From Haloarcula amylolytica JCM 13557 (GTDB lineage: Archaea; Halobacteriota; Halobacteria; Halobacteriales; Haloarculaceae), in the NCBI RefSeq assembly GCF_000336615.1, contig NZ_AOLW01000035.1, positions 346,074 to 410,073 on the forward strand: a stretch of 64,000 bases of DNA, read 5' to 3'. The translations under genes were made by a program, and so were the position numbers. Position 1 is the stretch's first letter. Each line of letters opens with the position of its first letter. Of this stretch, positions 35,923 through 43,902 are shown piece after piece. The notes beneath the pieces were generated by a model. The model saw nothing but the letters and a program-made list of their open reading frames with translations, did not search any database and had not been told where the DNA came from.

Positions 35923-37182
35923 TCAATCGTCGGCCGCGGCTTCCTCGGCCGTGCCGTACAGGCCTTCGACCTCCGCGATGTCGGGGTCGATTCGATCCAC
36001 TCCACCGGTCGCCTTCTCGGCGCTTTTCGTGTCCTTCAGGCCGAAGCCGGTAGACACCACGACGACGGTTTCGTCCTGCTCGATGATCCCACGGTCGAGC
36101 GCCGTCTGGACGCCGGCGACGGGTGTCACACCCGCCGGCTCGGAATAGATTCCCTCGGTGCTGCCAAGCAGTTTCTCTGCCGCCAGAATCTCGTCGTCAG
36201 AGACCAGCACGCTCGTTCCGCCGCTCTGTTCCAGCGCGCGGCATGCCTTGATGGTGTTTCTCGGCCGGCCGACTGCGATGGAGTCAGCAAGCGTTTCGGC
36301 GATATCGTCGATGTCCTCGTGGTCGTGGAAGGCGTCGTGGATGGCCGACGCGCCGTCGGCCTGGACCCCCAGCATCTTGGGGTGGCCGTCGACGTAGCCG
36401 AGGTCGTAGAACTCCTTGAAGCCCTTCCATGCCCCGGCTATCGTACAGCCGTCGCCCATCGAGAACACGATCCAGTCCGGGACGTGCCCGCGGGCGATAG
36501 ACTGGTCTGCGAGTTCGTGGCCGACCGTCCGCTTGCCCTCGACTTGGAACGGATTGATGGCCGCGTTGCGGTTGTACCAGCCGTACTTCTCGGTCACTTC
36601 GACGCTGAGGTCGTAGGCTTCGTCGTAGCTGCCGTTGACAGCGAGGACGTCCGCGCCGTAGACGAGTGGCTGCGCGAGCTTGCCCGTGGGGGCATCACCG
36701 GGGACGAAGATGCGACAGTCCATCCCCCCGCGGGCGGCATAGCCCGACAGCGACGCGGCGGCGTTCCCGGTCGAAGCGCAGGTGATGATGTCGCGGTCGG
36801 CGTGTTTGGCCTTCGTGACGGCGATAGCGCTGGCGCGGTCCTTGAAACAGCCCGTCGGGTTCCGCCCGTCGTCTTTGACGAGCGTCTCGACGCCCAGCGC
36901 GTCACTGAGGTTCGGCGCATCGAAGAGGTCCGTCCCGCCTTCGTTGAGCGTCACGATGTCGGCGTCCGCTGCGACCGGCAGGAACGCCTCGTACTTCCAC
37001 TGGCTCGCTATCGGCCCGCCGAGGTCGCCGTCGAACGCGTCGTCGATAGCGTCGTAGTCGTATGTCACTTCGAGAATTCCCTTTACGCCCTCGTGTTCGG
37101 GACAGGTGTAGATGATCTGGTTCGGGTCGTACTCCGCCCCACAGAGTGTACACTCGAGGGTTGTGACTTGCGTCATGCCCAT
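35923..37182 (-). CDS. Threonine synthase-like PLP enzyme
   Basis: A 419-residue fold-type-II PLP enzyme. An N-terminal zinc ribbon has C11, C14, C27 and probably H30 or a nearby cysteine. The PLP lysine is K114 in NPTGCFKDR, and the phosphate loop is STGNAAAS (about 138-145). Compared with canonical threonine synthase, the usual GSFKDR serine is cysteine, and the later glycine loop reads MGDGCTIAG instead of GNAGNISA, so another substrate is possible. It is the only PLP enzyme in the island; a diaminopropionate-ammonia-lyase-like role (as YgeX in bacteria) is an inference from context. TATAAAA complement at 37206-37212 supports the ATG at 37182. Confidence 0.7.
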   Translation of the reverse strand: MGMTQVTTLECTLCGAEYDPNQIIYTCPEHEGVKGILEVTYDYDAIDDAFDGDLGGPIASQWKYEAFLPVAADADIVTLNEGGTDLFDAPNLSDALGVETLVKDDGRNPTGCFKDRASAIAVTKAKHADRDIITCASTGNAAASLSGYAARGGMDCRIFVPGDAPTGKLAQPLVYGADVLAVNGSYDEAYDLSVEVTEKYGWYNRNAAINPFQVEGKRTVGHELADQSIARGHVPDWIVFSMGDGCTIAGAWKGFKEFYDLGYVDGHPKMLGVQADGASAIHDAFHDHEDIDDIAETLADSIAVGRPRNTIKACRALEQSGGTSVLVSDDEILAAEKLLGSTEGIYSEPAGVTPVAGVQTALDRGIIEQDETVVVVSTGFGLKDTKSAEKATGGVDRIDPDIAEVEGLYGTAEEAAADD

Positions 37183-37205
37183 ATTACTCCCTGAGTACAA
37201 CTGGG

Positions 37206-37212
37206 TATAAAA
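37206..37212 (-). promoter_or_regulatory. TATA box of the PLP-enzyme gene
   Basis: TTTTATA on the minus strand, centred 27 bases before the ATG at 37182, which predicts a leaderless transcript. Confidence 0.5.
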
Positions 37213-37342
37213 CCGTACTGCGGCTTTAGCTCGATTGTGTGGTGAACCTCCTCTGTCGTGGCTGACACACATTCACACACGGCCAGCACACGTCACACAT
37301 CTATTTGTGAACCATCTATCAGGTCAATGGAGACCAAAACAG

Positions 37343-38686
37343 CTACAGCGGGCGGTCCAAGAACTGGCCACGGCCCGCCGTTGACTGGACCTCGTGGTCC
37401 TTCGCGACGACCTCACCGCCGGCGACGACGGTATCTACGCGCGCGCTCCACTGCTGTCCCTCGTACGGCGTCCAGCCACCGACGAACGTGAGGTCGTCGG
37501 CGGTGACCTCGTACTCCTCGGTCCGGACGAGCATCACGTCCGCGTCCGTTCCGACTTGCAGTGAGCCTTTCTTGGGATAGATGCCAGCGTTCTGGGCCGG
37601 TGCCGCACACACGAGTTCACGTAGTCGCGGCCACGAAATCCGATCCTCGTGGACGCCCTCGCTGACGAGGAACTCGACCATCGTCTCGACGCCCGGGAGG
37701 CCGGCGTATGGCTCCCAGATGTCCTCCCAGCCGACTTCCCGTGTTTCTCGGTAGGTTGGGAAGTGATCCGTGCCGATGAGGTCAATCGTCCCGTCCCGAA
37801 CTGCGTCCCAGAGCCGCTCCCGCTCGGCGTCGGATTTGAGGCTGGGATTCACCTTCAGGAACGGCCCGTGTTCAGCAACGTCTCCCTTCGAGAAGGCCAG
37901 ATACTGTGGACAGGTCTCCAGTGTGACCGGGATTTTCGCTCGGGATTTGAAGCGGTCGCCCTCGCGTGCGCCGCTCCCGCTTGAGATGTGGACGACGTGC
38001 AGCGGACAGTCGGCGTACTCCGCGAAATAGCCCGCCCGGGAAATCGCGTCAAGTTCGGCTTCGAGCGGCCGTGAGTCCATGTACACGTCGGGCTCGTCGC
38101 CTTCGGTAGTCGACCGCGCATCGTCGAGCAGCCCCTGCGTCTCGCAGTGAACACGAACCGTTCCATCGGCATCGCCGACGCGCCGCATGAGTCGGGCGAT
38201 GGACGCGTCGCTCGCCAGATACGGGTCGGCGGTGAACGTCTTGAAATCCGCCGTTCCGGCGTCCATGATGCCGGCTACGTCGATGTCTGGCTCTTGGACA
38301 TTACCTGCGACAAGGCCGAAATCGACGTGTGCGAGCGCCGAGCACGTCTCTGCTTTCTCCCGCAGTGCTTCGGGAGTCATGACGGGTGTCTGCGTCGGTA
38401 ACTCGATGACTGTCGTCACCCCGCCGGCGACCGCACTCGCGGTCTGGGACGCAAAGTCGATCCCGTCCGGAAACAGTTCGTCGTCGTGCATGTGGGTGTG
38501 CACGTCGATAGCGCCCGGGAGCGCGACCATGCCGTCCGCGTCGATGACGGTGTCCGGGTCACTGGGAGCCGGGACTGACGACGCCGGACCAGCGGCGTCT
38601 ATCGTTCCGTCGGAAATCGCGATCTCACCGTGCTGGACGCCCGACGCCGTCACCACCTCTGCGTCTTTGATGTGAGTCTCTGTCAT
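37343..38686 (-). CDS. Allantoinase/hydantoinase-family cyclic amidohydrolase
   Basis: A 447-residue dihydroorotase/allantoinase-type enzyme; the start is ATG 38686. Binuclear metal ligands are clear: DVHTH (H63, H65), the lysine to be carboxylated in ADFKTF (K149), H180 in RVHCET, H233 in HVVHISS and the aspartate of GTDHFP. It opens a cyclic amide ring, allantoin in the classic purine route or a hydantoin-like intermediate in the HyuA-type urate route. It is divergent from ssnA and lies 160 bases upstream of the PLP enzyme on the same strand. Confidence 0.8.
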   Translation of the reverse strand: MTETHIKDAEVVTASGVQHGEIAISDGTIDAAGPASSVPAPSDPDTVIDADGMVALPGAIDVHTHMHDDELFPDGIDFASQTASAVAGGVTTVIELPTQTPVMTPEALREKAETCSALAHVDFGLVAGNVQEPDIDVAGIMDAGTADFKTFTADPYLASDASIARLMRRVGDADGTVRVHCETQGLLDDARSTTEGDEPDVYMDSRPLEAELDAISRAGYFAEYADCPLHVVHISSGSGAREGDRFKSRAKIPVTLETCPQYLAFSKGDVAEHGPFLKVNPSLKSDAERERLWDAVRDGTIDLIGTDHFPTYRETREVGWEDIWEPYAGLPGVETMVEFLVSEGVHEDRISWPRLRELVCAAPAQNAGIYPKKGSLQVGTDADVMLVRTEEYEVTADDLTFVGGWTPYEGQQWSARVDTVVAGGEVVAKDHEVQSTAGRGQFLDRPL

Positions 38687-38828
38687 GCCAGTACGGCCAG
38701 GGCGAACCACGAAAACAGTTAGTGTGTGAGACGCCACATACGGCGCACACTGTGGTTGTGATAGAATGGCCGCTAAGGCCGTTCTGGGGCGGAGTAGCTT
38801 TTAGTCGGTTGCCGGTATCGCCCAACCT

Positions 38829-40127
38829 GTGATACTGAACGCAGGGACGCTCATCACGATGGACGATGAGCGTACGGTCCGGTCCGAGGCACACGTCATT
38901 GTCGAGGACGGTGAAATCGTCGCTATCGAGGACGGCTACGCGTCCGGTGCTGACGTGATCGACGCCACTGACGAGGTCGTCATCCCGGGACTGGTGAACT
39001 GCCACACCCATATGTACGCGCTCCCGATTCGCGGTGCGCCGCTCGCTGTCTCACCTGAGAGCTTTTACGAAGCGCTCGTTGACATCTGGTGGAACGTCGA
39101 CGAAGCGTTCACCGAGCGTGACGCCCGCCTCTCCGCACTGGGGTCCTGTGCCGAGATGCTTCAGAGCGGCGTCACAACCTTCTGTGACAACTACTCCGGG
39201 CCGAACACGCTGCCGGGCGGCCTCGACGCCGTCGCAGCGGGCGTCGTACAGACGCCGATCCGCGGGATGATTACCTTCGAGACGACGGCCCGAAACTCCG
39301 AGTCCCAGGCCAGAGACGGCATCGCGGAGAATCAGCGATTCATCGACGAAGCGGAAGACGAGTACGACTCCGTCTCCGGCCACTACTGCCTCCACACGCT
39401 GTTTACCAACACCGAAGATATCGTTGCGGAGTGCGTCAACCGGGCTACCGACGACGACCGCCCCATCCAGATACACCTCGAAGAGGGTCTGATCGACGTT
39501 CACGAATCTATCGCCGACTACGGGAAACGACCGGTGCCAGCGCTCGAAGACATGGGCTTTTTCGACGCCGAAATCATCGCCGCCCACTGCGTCCATTCCA
39601 CCGAGTCCGAAATCGAAATCCTCGCCGAAAACGACGTCAACGTCGCACACAACCCCTATTCCAACATCAACAACGCCGTCGGTATCGCCGATGTCGAAAC
39701 GATGCAAGCCAACGACATGACGATCGGGCTGGGTGACGACGGATGGGACCCGGATATGTTCGAGACCATGCGCTCGGCCGTCGGTATCCACAAACTCAAG
39801 CAGCGCAACCCGAGCGGCTTCGACATGGCGACTGCCCTCGAATGGGCGACAATCGGCAGCGCGGCAGTGCTGGGGATGGACGATGCTGTCGGCAGTATCG
39901 AGGTCGGCAAACGCGGTGATTTCGTCACGCTGGATCTGGGGCCGAACCCGGTGTTGGAGGGGAGTGCGCCCTACTACGTAGTCAGCGCCGCAAGCCGTGC
40001 GGACGTAACTCGGACGATTATCGATGGAGAGACTGTGTACGACCAGCAATCGGGTGTCACTGGAGTCGATGATTCGGACATGACCGCCGTCGGCGATGCG
40101 AGTGCCGAACTCTGGGAACGGTTGTAG
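38829..40127 (+). CDS. ssnA: SsnA-like aminohydrolase of selenium-linked purine clusters
   Basis: A 432-residue amidohydrolase starting at GTG 38829, leaderless with a TTTTAG box about 28 bases upstream. Metal ligands are NCHTH (H59, H61), IHLEEG, AAHCVH and LGDDG. It matches SsnA beyond the superfamily motifs: IWWNVDEAF, a MITFETTARNS-type segment, ENQRF, SNINNAVG, DPDMFETM and the closing AELWERL all have counterparts in E. coli SsnA. SsnA belongs to the bacterial selenium-dependent purine/urate cluster. It differs from the deaminase at 11354, so the island has two aminohydrolases. It is transcribed divergently from the allantoinase-like gene. Confidence 0.75.
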   Translation: MILNAGTLITMDDERTVRSEAHVIVEDGEIVAIEDGYASGADVIDATDEVVIPGLVNCHTHMYALPIRGAPLAVSPESFYEALVDIWWNVDEAFTERDARLSALGSCAEMLQSGVTTFCDNYSGPNTLPGGLDAVAAGVVQTPIRGMITFETTARNSESQARDGIAENQRFIDEAEDEYDSVSGHYCLHTLFTNTEDIVAECVNRATDDDRPIQIHLEEGLIDVHESIADYGKRPVPALEDMGFFDAEIIAAHCVHSTESEIEILAENDVNVAHNPYSNINNAVGIADVETMQANDMTIGLGDDGWDPDMFETMRSAVGIHKLKQRNPSGFDMATALEWATIGSAAVLGMDDAVGSIEVGKRGDFVTLDLGPNPVLEGSAPYYVVSAASRADVTRTIIDGETVYDQQSGVTGVDDSDMTAVGDASAELWERL

Positions 40128-40169
40128 GAGTTACCGGCTGTGAATGACACCTGTTCGACTGCCGCAAAT

Positions 40170-40192
40170 ATATACACTCTAAGGGTGTATAT
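40170..40192 (+). promoter_or_regulatory. ATATACAC-N7-GTGTATAT palindrome
   Basis: Eight-base perfect arms ATATACAC (40170-40177) and GTGTATAT (40185-40192) enclose TCTAAGG. The core matches the element at 6129-6149 upstream of rdfA. Confidence 0.5.
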
Positions 40193-40243
40193 TAACTTCT
40201 TCTGCGAATTGCGGAGAGTCGCCCTTTCCGGCCACGGAAACTA

Positions 40244-40260
40244 ACATTCTAAGGGTGTAA
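40244..40260 (+). promoter_or_regulatory. Second TCTAAGGGTGTA element
   Basis: ACATTCTAAGGGTGTAA; it shares 12 contiguous bases with the palindrome 70 bases upstream but has weaker dyad symmetry. Confidence 0.4.
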
Positions 40261-40422
40261 AAGACCGGGAGATATCTCGATTTCACCGTAGATGTGCACA
40301 TTCTGTACACACGGTATTTCGACCGCAGCGAGGTTGACGGACCAAATCTGTCTATGCAGTGTGTTGTCGCAAATGTTTCCGGTTCCCGTATGTAATAGTG
40401 GGACTGTGTGCGTGAGTGTGAT

Positions 40423-41349
40423 ATGGTAGTTAGTGACGCCTTTGAGACGTTCACGCAGGTGCTCGAGTGTTTAGATTCGTCTGACACTGAGGTCAAATCG
40501 GTCTCAGTCAGGGGCCAGACGACAGCGGATAACGACGAAATCAGTGCTGACCTGACACTCGCGACGCCGGTATTCGGTGGCGTATCGATACACGACGACG
40601 TATCTGTCGAGGCTGAGGGGTTCGATTTGACTGATAAGCGGGTTGAGATTGACGTGACGGTTACCGTCCCTGTCGGAACTGACATACCAGTACCATCAGA
40701 CGATCAGGGGGGCACGTCCAATGAACTGGCAGAGACCCTCTCGCAGTCGGATTCCGTGCCAGCATACAAGGACCCCGAGGCACTTCAGGCGGCTTACGAG
40801 GCCTGCGATACGTTCCCGGAGATGACCGAAGCGCTTGACGCCGACGTGACGTCCGAAACTGTGCGCCGATATATGGTGGAGTACGATATCCACGACCCGA
40901 CTGATACGACGCCACAGGCAGGCGGACTCAGCCTTGCGGACGTGCAGACAGATTCGGATACCGACAGCGACGCCAGCTCCCCGGTCGAGTCGGACCCTTC
41001 TGAAGACAGGGTGGCCGACAACAGCCAACCCGAAGGACCGGACGGATTGGGGGCCAGATCTGTCGCCGACCTGCTCGCTGAGGCGGACTCGCAGGACAGC
41101 GACGACAATCTCGTCGCGGATGGAATCGGTATCTCTCAGGACGTGACTGTGGCCGACCTCGCACAGACTGTTACCCAGTCCACCTCACTGGACGAGGTGA
41201 CCCAGCGTCTCGATTTGAGCCAGACACACGCCCGGAGATTACTGTCGGAACTGGACCTCCTCGACCTCGTCACCCATCGGCTGGCAGCCACCCAGATACG
41301 TGTCTCGAACGCCGAAATCAAGCGCCGTATCACTGCTGCCAGTCGGTAA
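40423..41349 (+). CDS. Putative regulator with two HTH-like segments
   Basis: A 308-residue acidic protein of unknown family; the start is ATG 40423. Residues about 1-90 are strand-rich (SVSVRGQTT, then VEIDVTVTVPV). A helix-turn-helix-like unit lies at about 110-145 (FPEMTEALDADVTSETVRRYM). An Asp/Ser-rich linker follows, and a second HTH lies at about 235-275 (LDEVTQRLDLSQTHARRLLSEL). It may be a DNA-binding regulator. It lies behind the repeated motif at 40170-40260 and 87 bases before the RHH-zinc paralogue B. Confidence 0.55.
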   Translation: MVVSDAFETFTQVLECLDSSDTEVKSVSVRGQTTADNDEISADLTLATPVFGGVSIHDDVSVEAEGFDLTDKRVEIDVTVTVPVGTDIPVPSDDQGGTSNELAETLSQSDSVPAYKDPEALQAAYEACDTFPEMTEALDADVTSETVRRYMVEYDIHDPTDTTPQAGGLSLADVQTDSDTDSDASSPVESDPSEDRVADNSQPEGPDGLGARSVADLLAEADSQDSDDNLVADGIGISQDVTVADLAQTVTQSTSLDEVTQRLDLSQTHARRLLSELDLLDLVTHRLAATQIRVSNAEIKRRITAASR

Positions 41350-41436
41350 CTGATCTCTACATGGTGGTTGTGCGCGAAGATTAACCTTCATTATAAAAGG
41401 AAAATGTTTTTGTAGCCCGGTTTGAATGTGTGATAA

Positions 41437-42285
41437 ATGGCAACTATACGCGTACGTGATTGGACGAAAGAACAGATAGAGAAGATACGTGATACGGAGT
41501 CTCACTCCTCGCACGATTCGGTTATCAAGTCGCTGCTGAAAGACCGAAAGCTGGCCAAATACGCGGACGATGCCGCAGAGGCCGTTCCGGAGTCGGAATC
41601 CGATTCCCTGACGACCGATCCCGACACCGCGTTTGATGACCTGACTGTGCTCGGCGAGTTGTCCGGTGCAGACAACGGAGTGTTGTTTCTCTGGTGCCCC
41701 AGTTGCGGGAACGAACTGGCGCACTTGACTGCGGATAACCCACTCGGCCTGTCCGTGTTCGAGATCGAATGCCAGCGCTGTCTCACCCATCTCGACCGAC
41801 ACGCCATCGTTGCCATCGAAATCGGCTATCCCATCGAGCAGAAACTGGTCGAGGACTGTCTGCAAGACGATCTCAAGGACTGCGTCGTCGACTACTGGGA
41901 CCGGACACTCGACTCGGCCGCCGTGGGAGCGCTCGATGACGATCTCGACCCGGCACACCTCGTCTGGCAGTTCGACCAGTATCTCCGGCAGTTCTCGTGG
42001 GAGTGGCCTGCGGATGTCCCTGTTGTCGGTTTTGCCACGGGAGAGACCTATCGTAACACCACCACCGACGAGTACCTCGAAGTTATCGAACCAGTCTCGG
42101 AGAACCGGAACGCGATGGACTCGTTCAAGATACGGCGGTACGCCGGCGACCCGGAAACCCACGACGGTGAGACGGAAATTCTCGACAGCACTACTGTCGT
42201 CGATCACATCGTCAATCGGCGACTGCTGCTCGACGAACGCACCGACTCGGCGTCACTTCCCGAGTCGACCGAACCGACAACGTGA
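41437..42285 (+). CDS. RHH-like plus zinc-ribbon protein, paralogue B
   Basis: A 282-residue paralogue of the protein at 8811-9632 with the same layout: RHH-like start (MATIRVRDWTKEQIEKIR, then DSVIKSLLKDRK), acidic linker, zinc-ribbon with CPSC and CQRC, and the C-terminal DYWDRTL, WQFDQYL and SENRNAMD segments. Identity is high throughout the domains and low in linker and tail, as expected for an old duplication under selection. A TATAAAAGG box at 41392-41400 gives a short leader. Its neighbour is an HTH protein and not an SMC gene, so the family is not tied only to rdfA. Confidence 0.6.
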   Translation: MATIRVRDWTKEQIEKIRDTESHSSHDSVIKSLLKDRKLAKYADDAAEAVPESESDSLTTDPDTAFDDLTVLGELSGADNGVLFLWCPSCGNELAHLTADNPLGLSVFEIECQRCLTHLDRHAIVAIEIGYPIEQKLVEDCLQDDLKDCVVDYWDRTLDSAAVGALDDDLDPAHLVWQFDQYLRQFSWEWPADVPVVGFATGETYRNTTTDEYLEVIEPVSENRNAMDSFKIRRYAGDPETHDGETEILDSTTVVDHIVNRRLLLDERTDSASLPESTEPTT

Positions 42286-42499
42286 CCAGTGGGCTCAGCC
42301 TGTCTGGATCTCTTCTCTCTAATCCTCTATTCTTACTGGACTGAGTAACTCCGGATCTGCCTGTAATAGAGGTGCTGCTGTCAAATCGGATAACACAGAC
42401 TTCAGATGGCTTTTTATAGGACACTTATAATATTGAAAAGTCGAAATATGGATACACAATACCGACATATTGCCCTATTCTGGAAACAGATGCTGTGTA

Positions 42500-43378
42500 T
42501 CAGTCTGTTTCGGCTGTCGGACGGGAACACCGCAGACAGATGACACTCTCTGCGACCCAGTTCACATCTGTCGAGCCACAGTGCGGGCAGCGGTGGTGGT
42601 CCGTGTCGTACTCTGTCGTCCCGCGAGGGGCGGCAAGGAATCCGTCGGTAATCACTTGCTGGACGAGGCTGGGGAACCGTTGCCGTTTGACGACGGCCCG
42701 CTGTGCGAGGAACCTGCCGGGCTCGTCCGGGTCTGTACCGTGGAGGTCTTCCCAGGGAAGAGCGATTTCGCCGTTGGCAGGGCCACGAGCGACTTGCTGG
42801 ATGAGGGTCGCAGCGGCCTCGAACAGCGGCGTCGTCCCCCACGCTTGCGGGTTGTCGACAGCACTGCCAGCGTCCTTGTAGGCCGATTCAGCTTCGCGGT
42901 ACGCCGCCTCGACATCGTCGAGTCCTGCGACTGTTCGGAAGTCTCCGACGAACTCCTTGAGGCAGGCGTGCTGAACGGGGTGTTCCAGCCCGTTGGTCAA
43001 ATCCTGGGCCACGGCGACGCCCTCGACGCCGCGGCGGGTGGCGCGCGTGTCCGTTCCGGCGACGCGGTAGCAGACCGCGCTCGTCGCGAGGTACTGGAGA
43101 CCGTCACCGACCCATCCCTTCTCGTCGGCACTGAACGGCTCGATGCCTTCCCGCGGGTCCGAAAGAACACGCCACCCGGCCCGCGTGTACTCGTCACCAG
43201 CGCGACGGTACTCCCGGTCAGCGATGGCGGCGACTGCTGCCGCTCGGTGTCCCGCGTCCTGTGTGCGCATAGCGTCACTACGGCGTACGGCCTCACAGGC
43301 TTTCGCACCCAACAAATCGGTATCACTGTCGGCCCGAACCGCCAGACAAAATACGGCCCAGTCCCGCCAGTGACACAT
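42500..43378 (-). CDS. Hypothetical haloarchaeal protein with C-terminal zinc ribbon
   Basis: A 292-residue protein; the start is taken as ATG 43378 (MCHWRDWAVFCLAVRAD), because further upstream the sequence is low in haloarchaeal codon bias and overlaps the divergent gene. The N-terminal two thirds are helical and resemble a TPR-like stack (repeated AAxxAxADREYRRAGDEYTRAGW-type helices). The C-terminal 30 residues form a zinc ribbon with CPHC and CLRC. The function is unknown. It may bind a protein partner through the helical part. Confidence 0.55.
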   Translation of the reverse strand: MCHWRDWAVFCLAVRADSDTDLLGAKACEAVRRSDAMRTQDAGHRAAAVAAIADREYRRAGDEYTRAGWRVLSDPREGIEPFSADEKGWVGDGLQYLATSAVCYRVAGTDTRATRRGVEGVAVAQDLTNGLEHPVQHACLKEFVGDFRTVAGLDDVEAAYREAESAYKDAGSAVDNPQAWGTTPLFEAAATLIQQVARGPANGEIALPWEDLHGTDPDEPGRFLAQRAVVKRQRFPSLVQQVITDGFLAAPRGTTEYDTDHHRCPHCGSTDVNWVAESVICLRCSRPTAETD

Positions 43379-43409
43379 AGAGCCGGTAGTTCTCGTCACG
43401 ACGCTTACG

Positions 43410-43846
43410 GTGTCACTCCGGTTTGTTGTCGGCGTGGCCGCCGGTGTCGTCGCGACGATTGCGATGGACCTGGTGATGGCCAGACTGCCGGAAGGCGAAA
43501 CGCCGCCGTTCATTGCTTCCGGTGTATTAACGGACAGCGCCCCGGACGACGCTCCGGGACGCCTCGCGAACGTCGTCCATTAGATCGCTGGCTGACTGGC
43601 CCGCTGTTCGTCTGGCTGCTTCTCACCAGCGAAGGGCTCGTGGGCGGGCAGTCGATACTGGCAACAGTGGTCGCCGCTGCTGTCCTCTATATTCTGATGG
43701 TCGGCTTCTTCGTCTTTATCGTGCTCCCGCGGTCCCGACTGCCGTCGGCTCGAATAGCGGCTATCCGACGCGACTGGGCGATTTCGGCGGCTGCGTACCT
43801 ACTCGTTCTCGTGCCACTCGTTGCACTTGGGTCTCGCCTCGTCTGA
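43410..43846 (+). pseudogene. Frameshifted membrane protein gene
   Basis: From GTG 43410 the frame encodes a membrane segment (VVGVAAGVVATIAMDLVMA), then PEGETPPFIASGVLTD and NVVH, and stops at TAG 43581. The next frame then continues with WLTGPLFVWLLL and two more hydrophobic helices, to the stop at 43846. The joined product, about 145 residues with four helices, looks like one haloarchaeal membrane protein. The break can be explained by a point change making TAG plus loss of one copy of a tandem GGCT at 43590-43593, which leaves a -1 frame. No function is known. Confidence 0.6.
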
Positions 43847-43902
43847 CCCGGCCCGAACAACGAAAACGTTCTGGTACCTAGCAAACGCGAGACTGGCAGC
43901 AC

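Larger units (their letters stand above)
40128..40422. other. Intergenic region with repeated regulatory motif
   Basis: It separates the purine island from the HTH gene at 40423. It contains two copies of TCTAAGGGTGTA (40178-40189 and 40248-40259), exactly 70 bases apart, the first inside a perfect palindrome. No gene is seen. Confidence 0.5.

Noticed and set aside
11354-40127. A uricase gene to complete a classic oxidative allantoin route
   Set aside because: No uricase, HIU hydrolase or OHCU decarboxylase motif was seen in any frame of the island.
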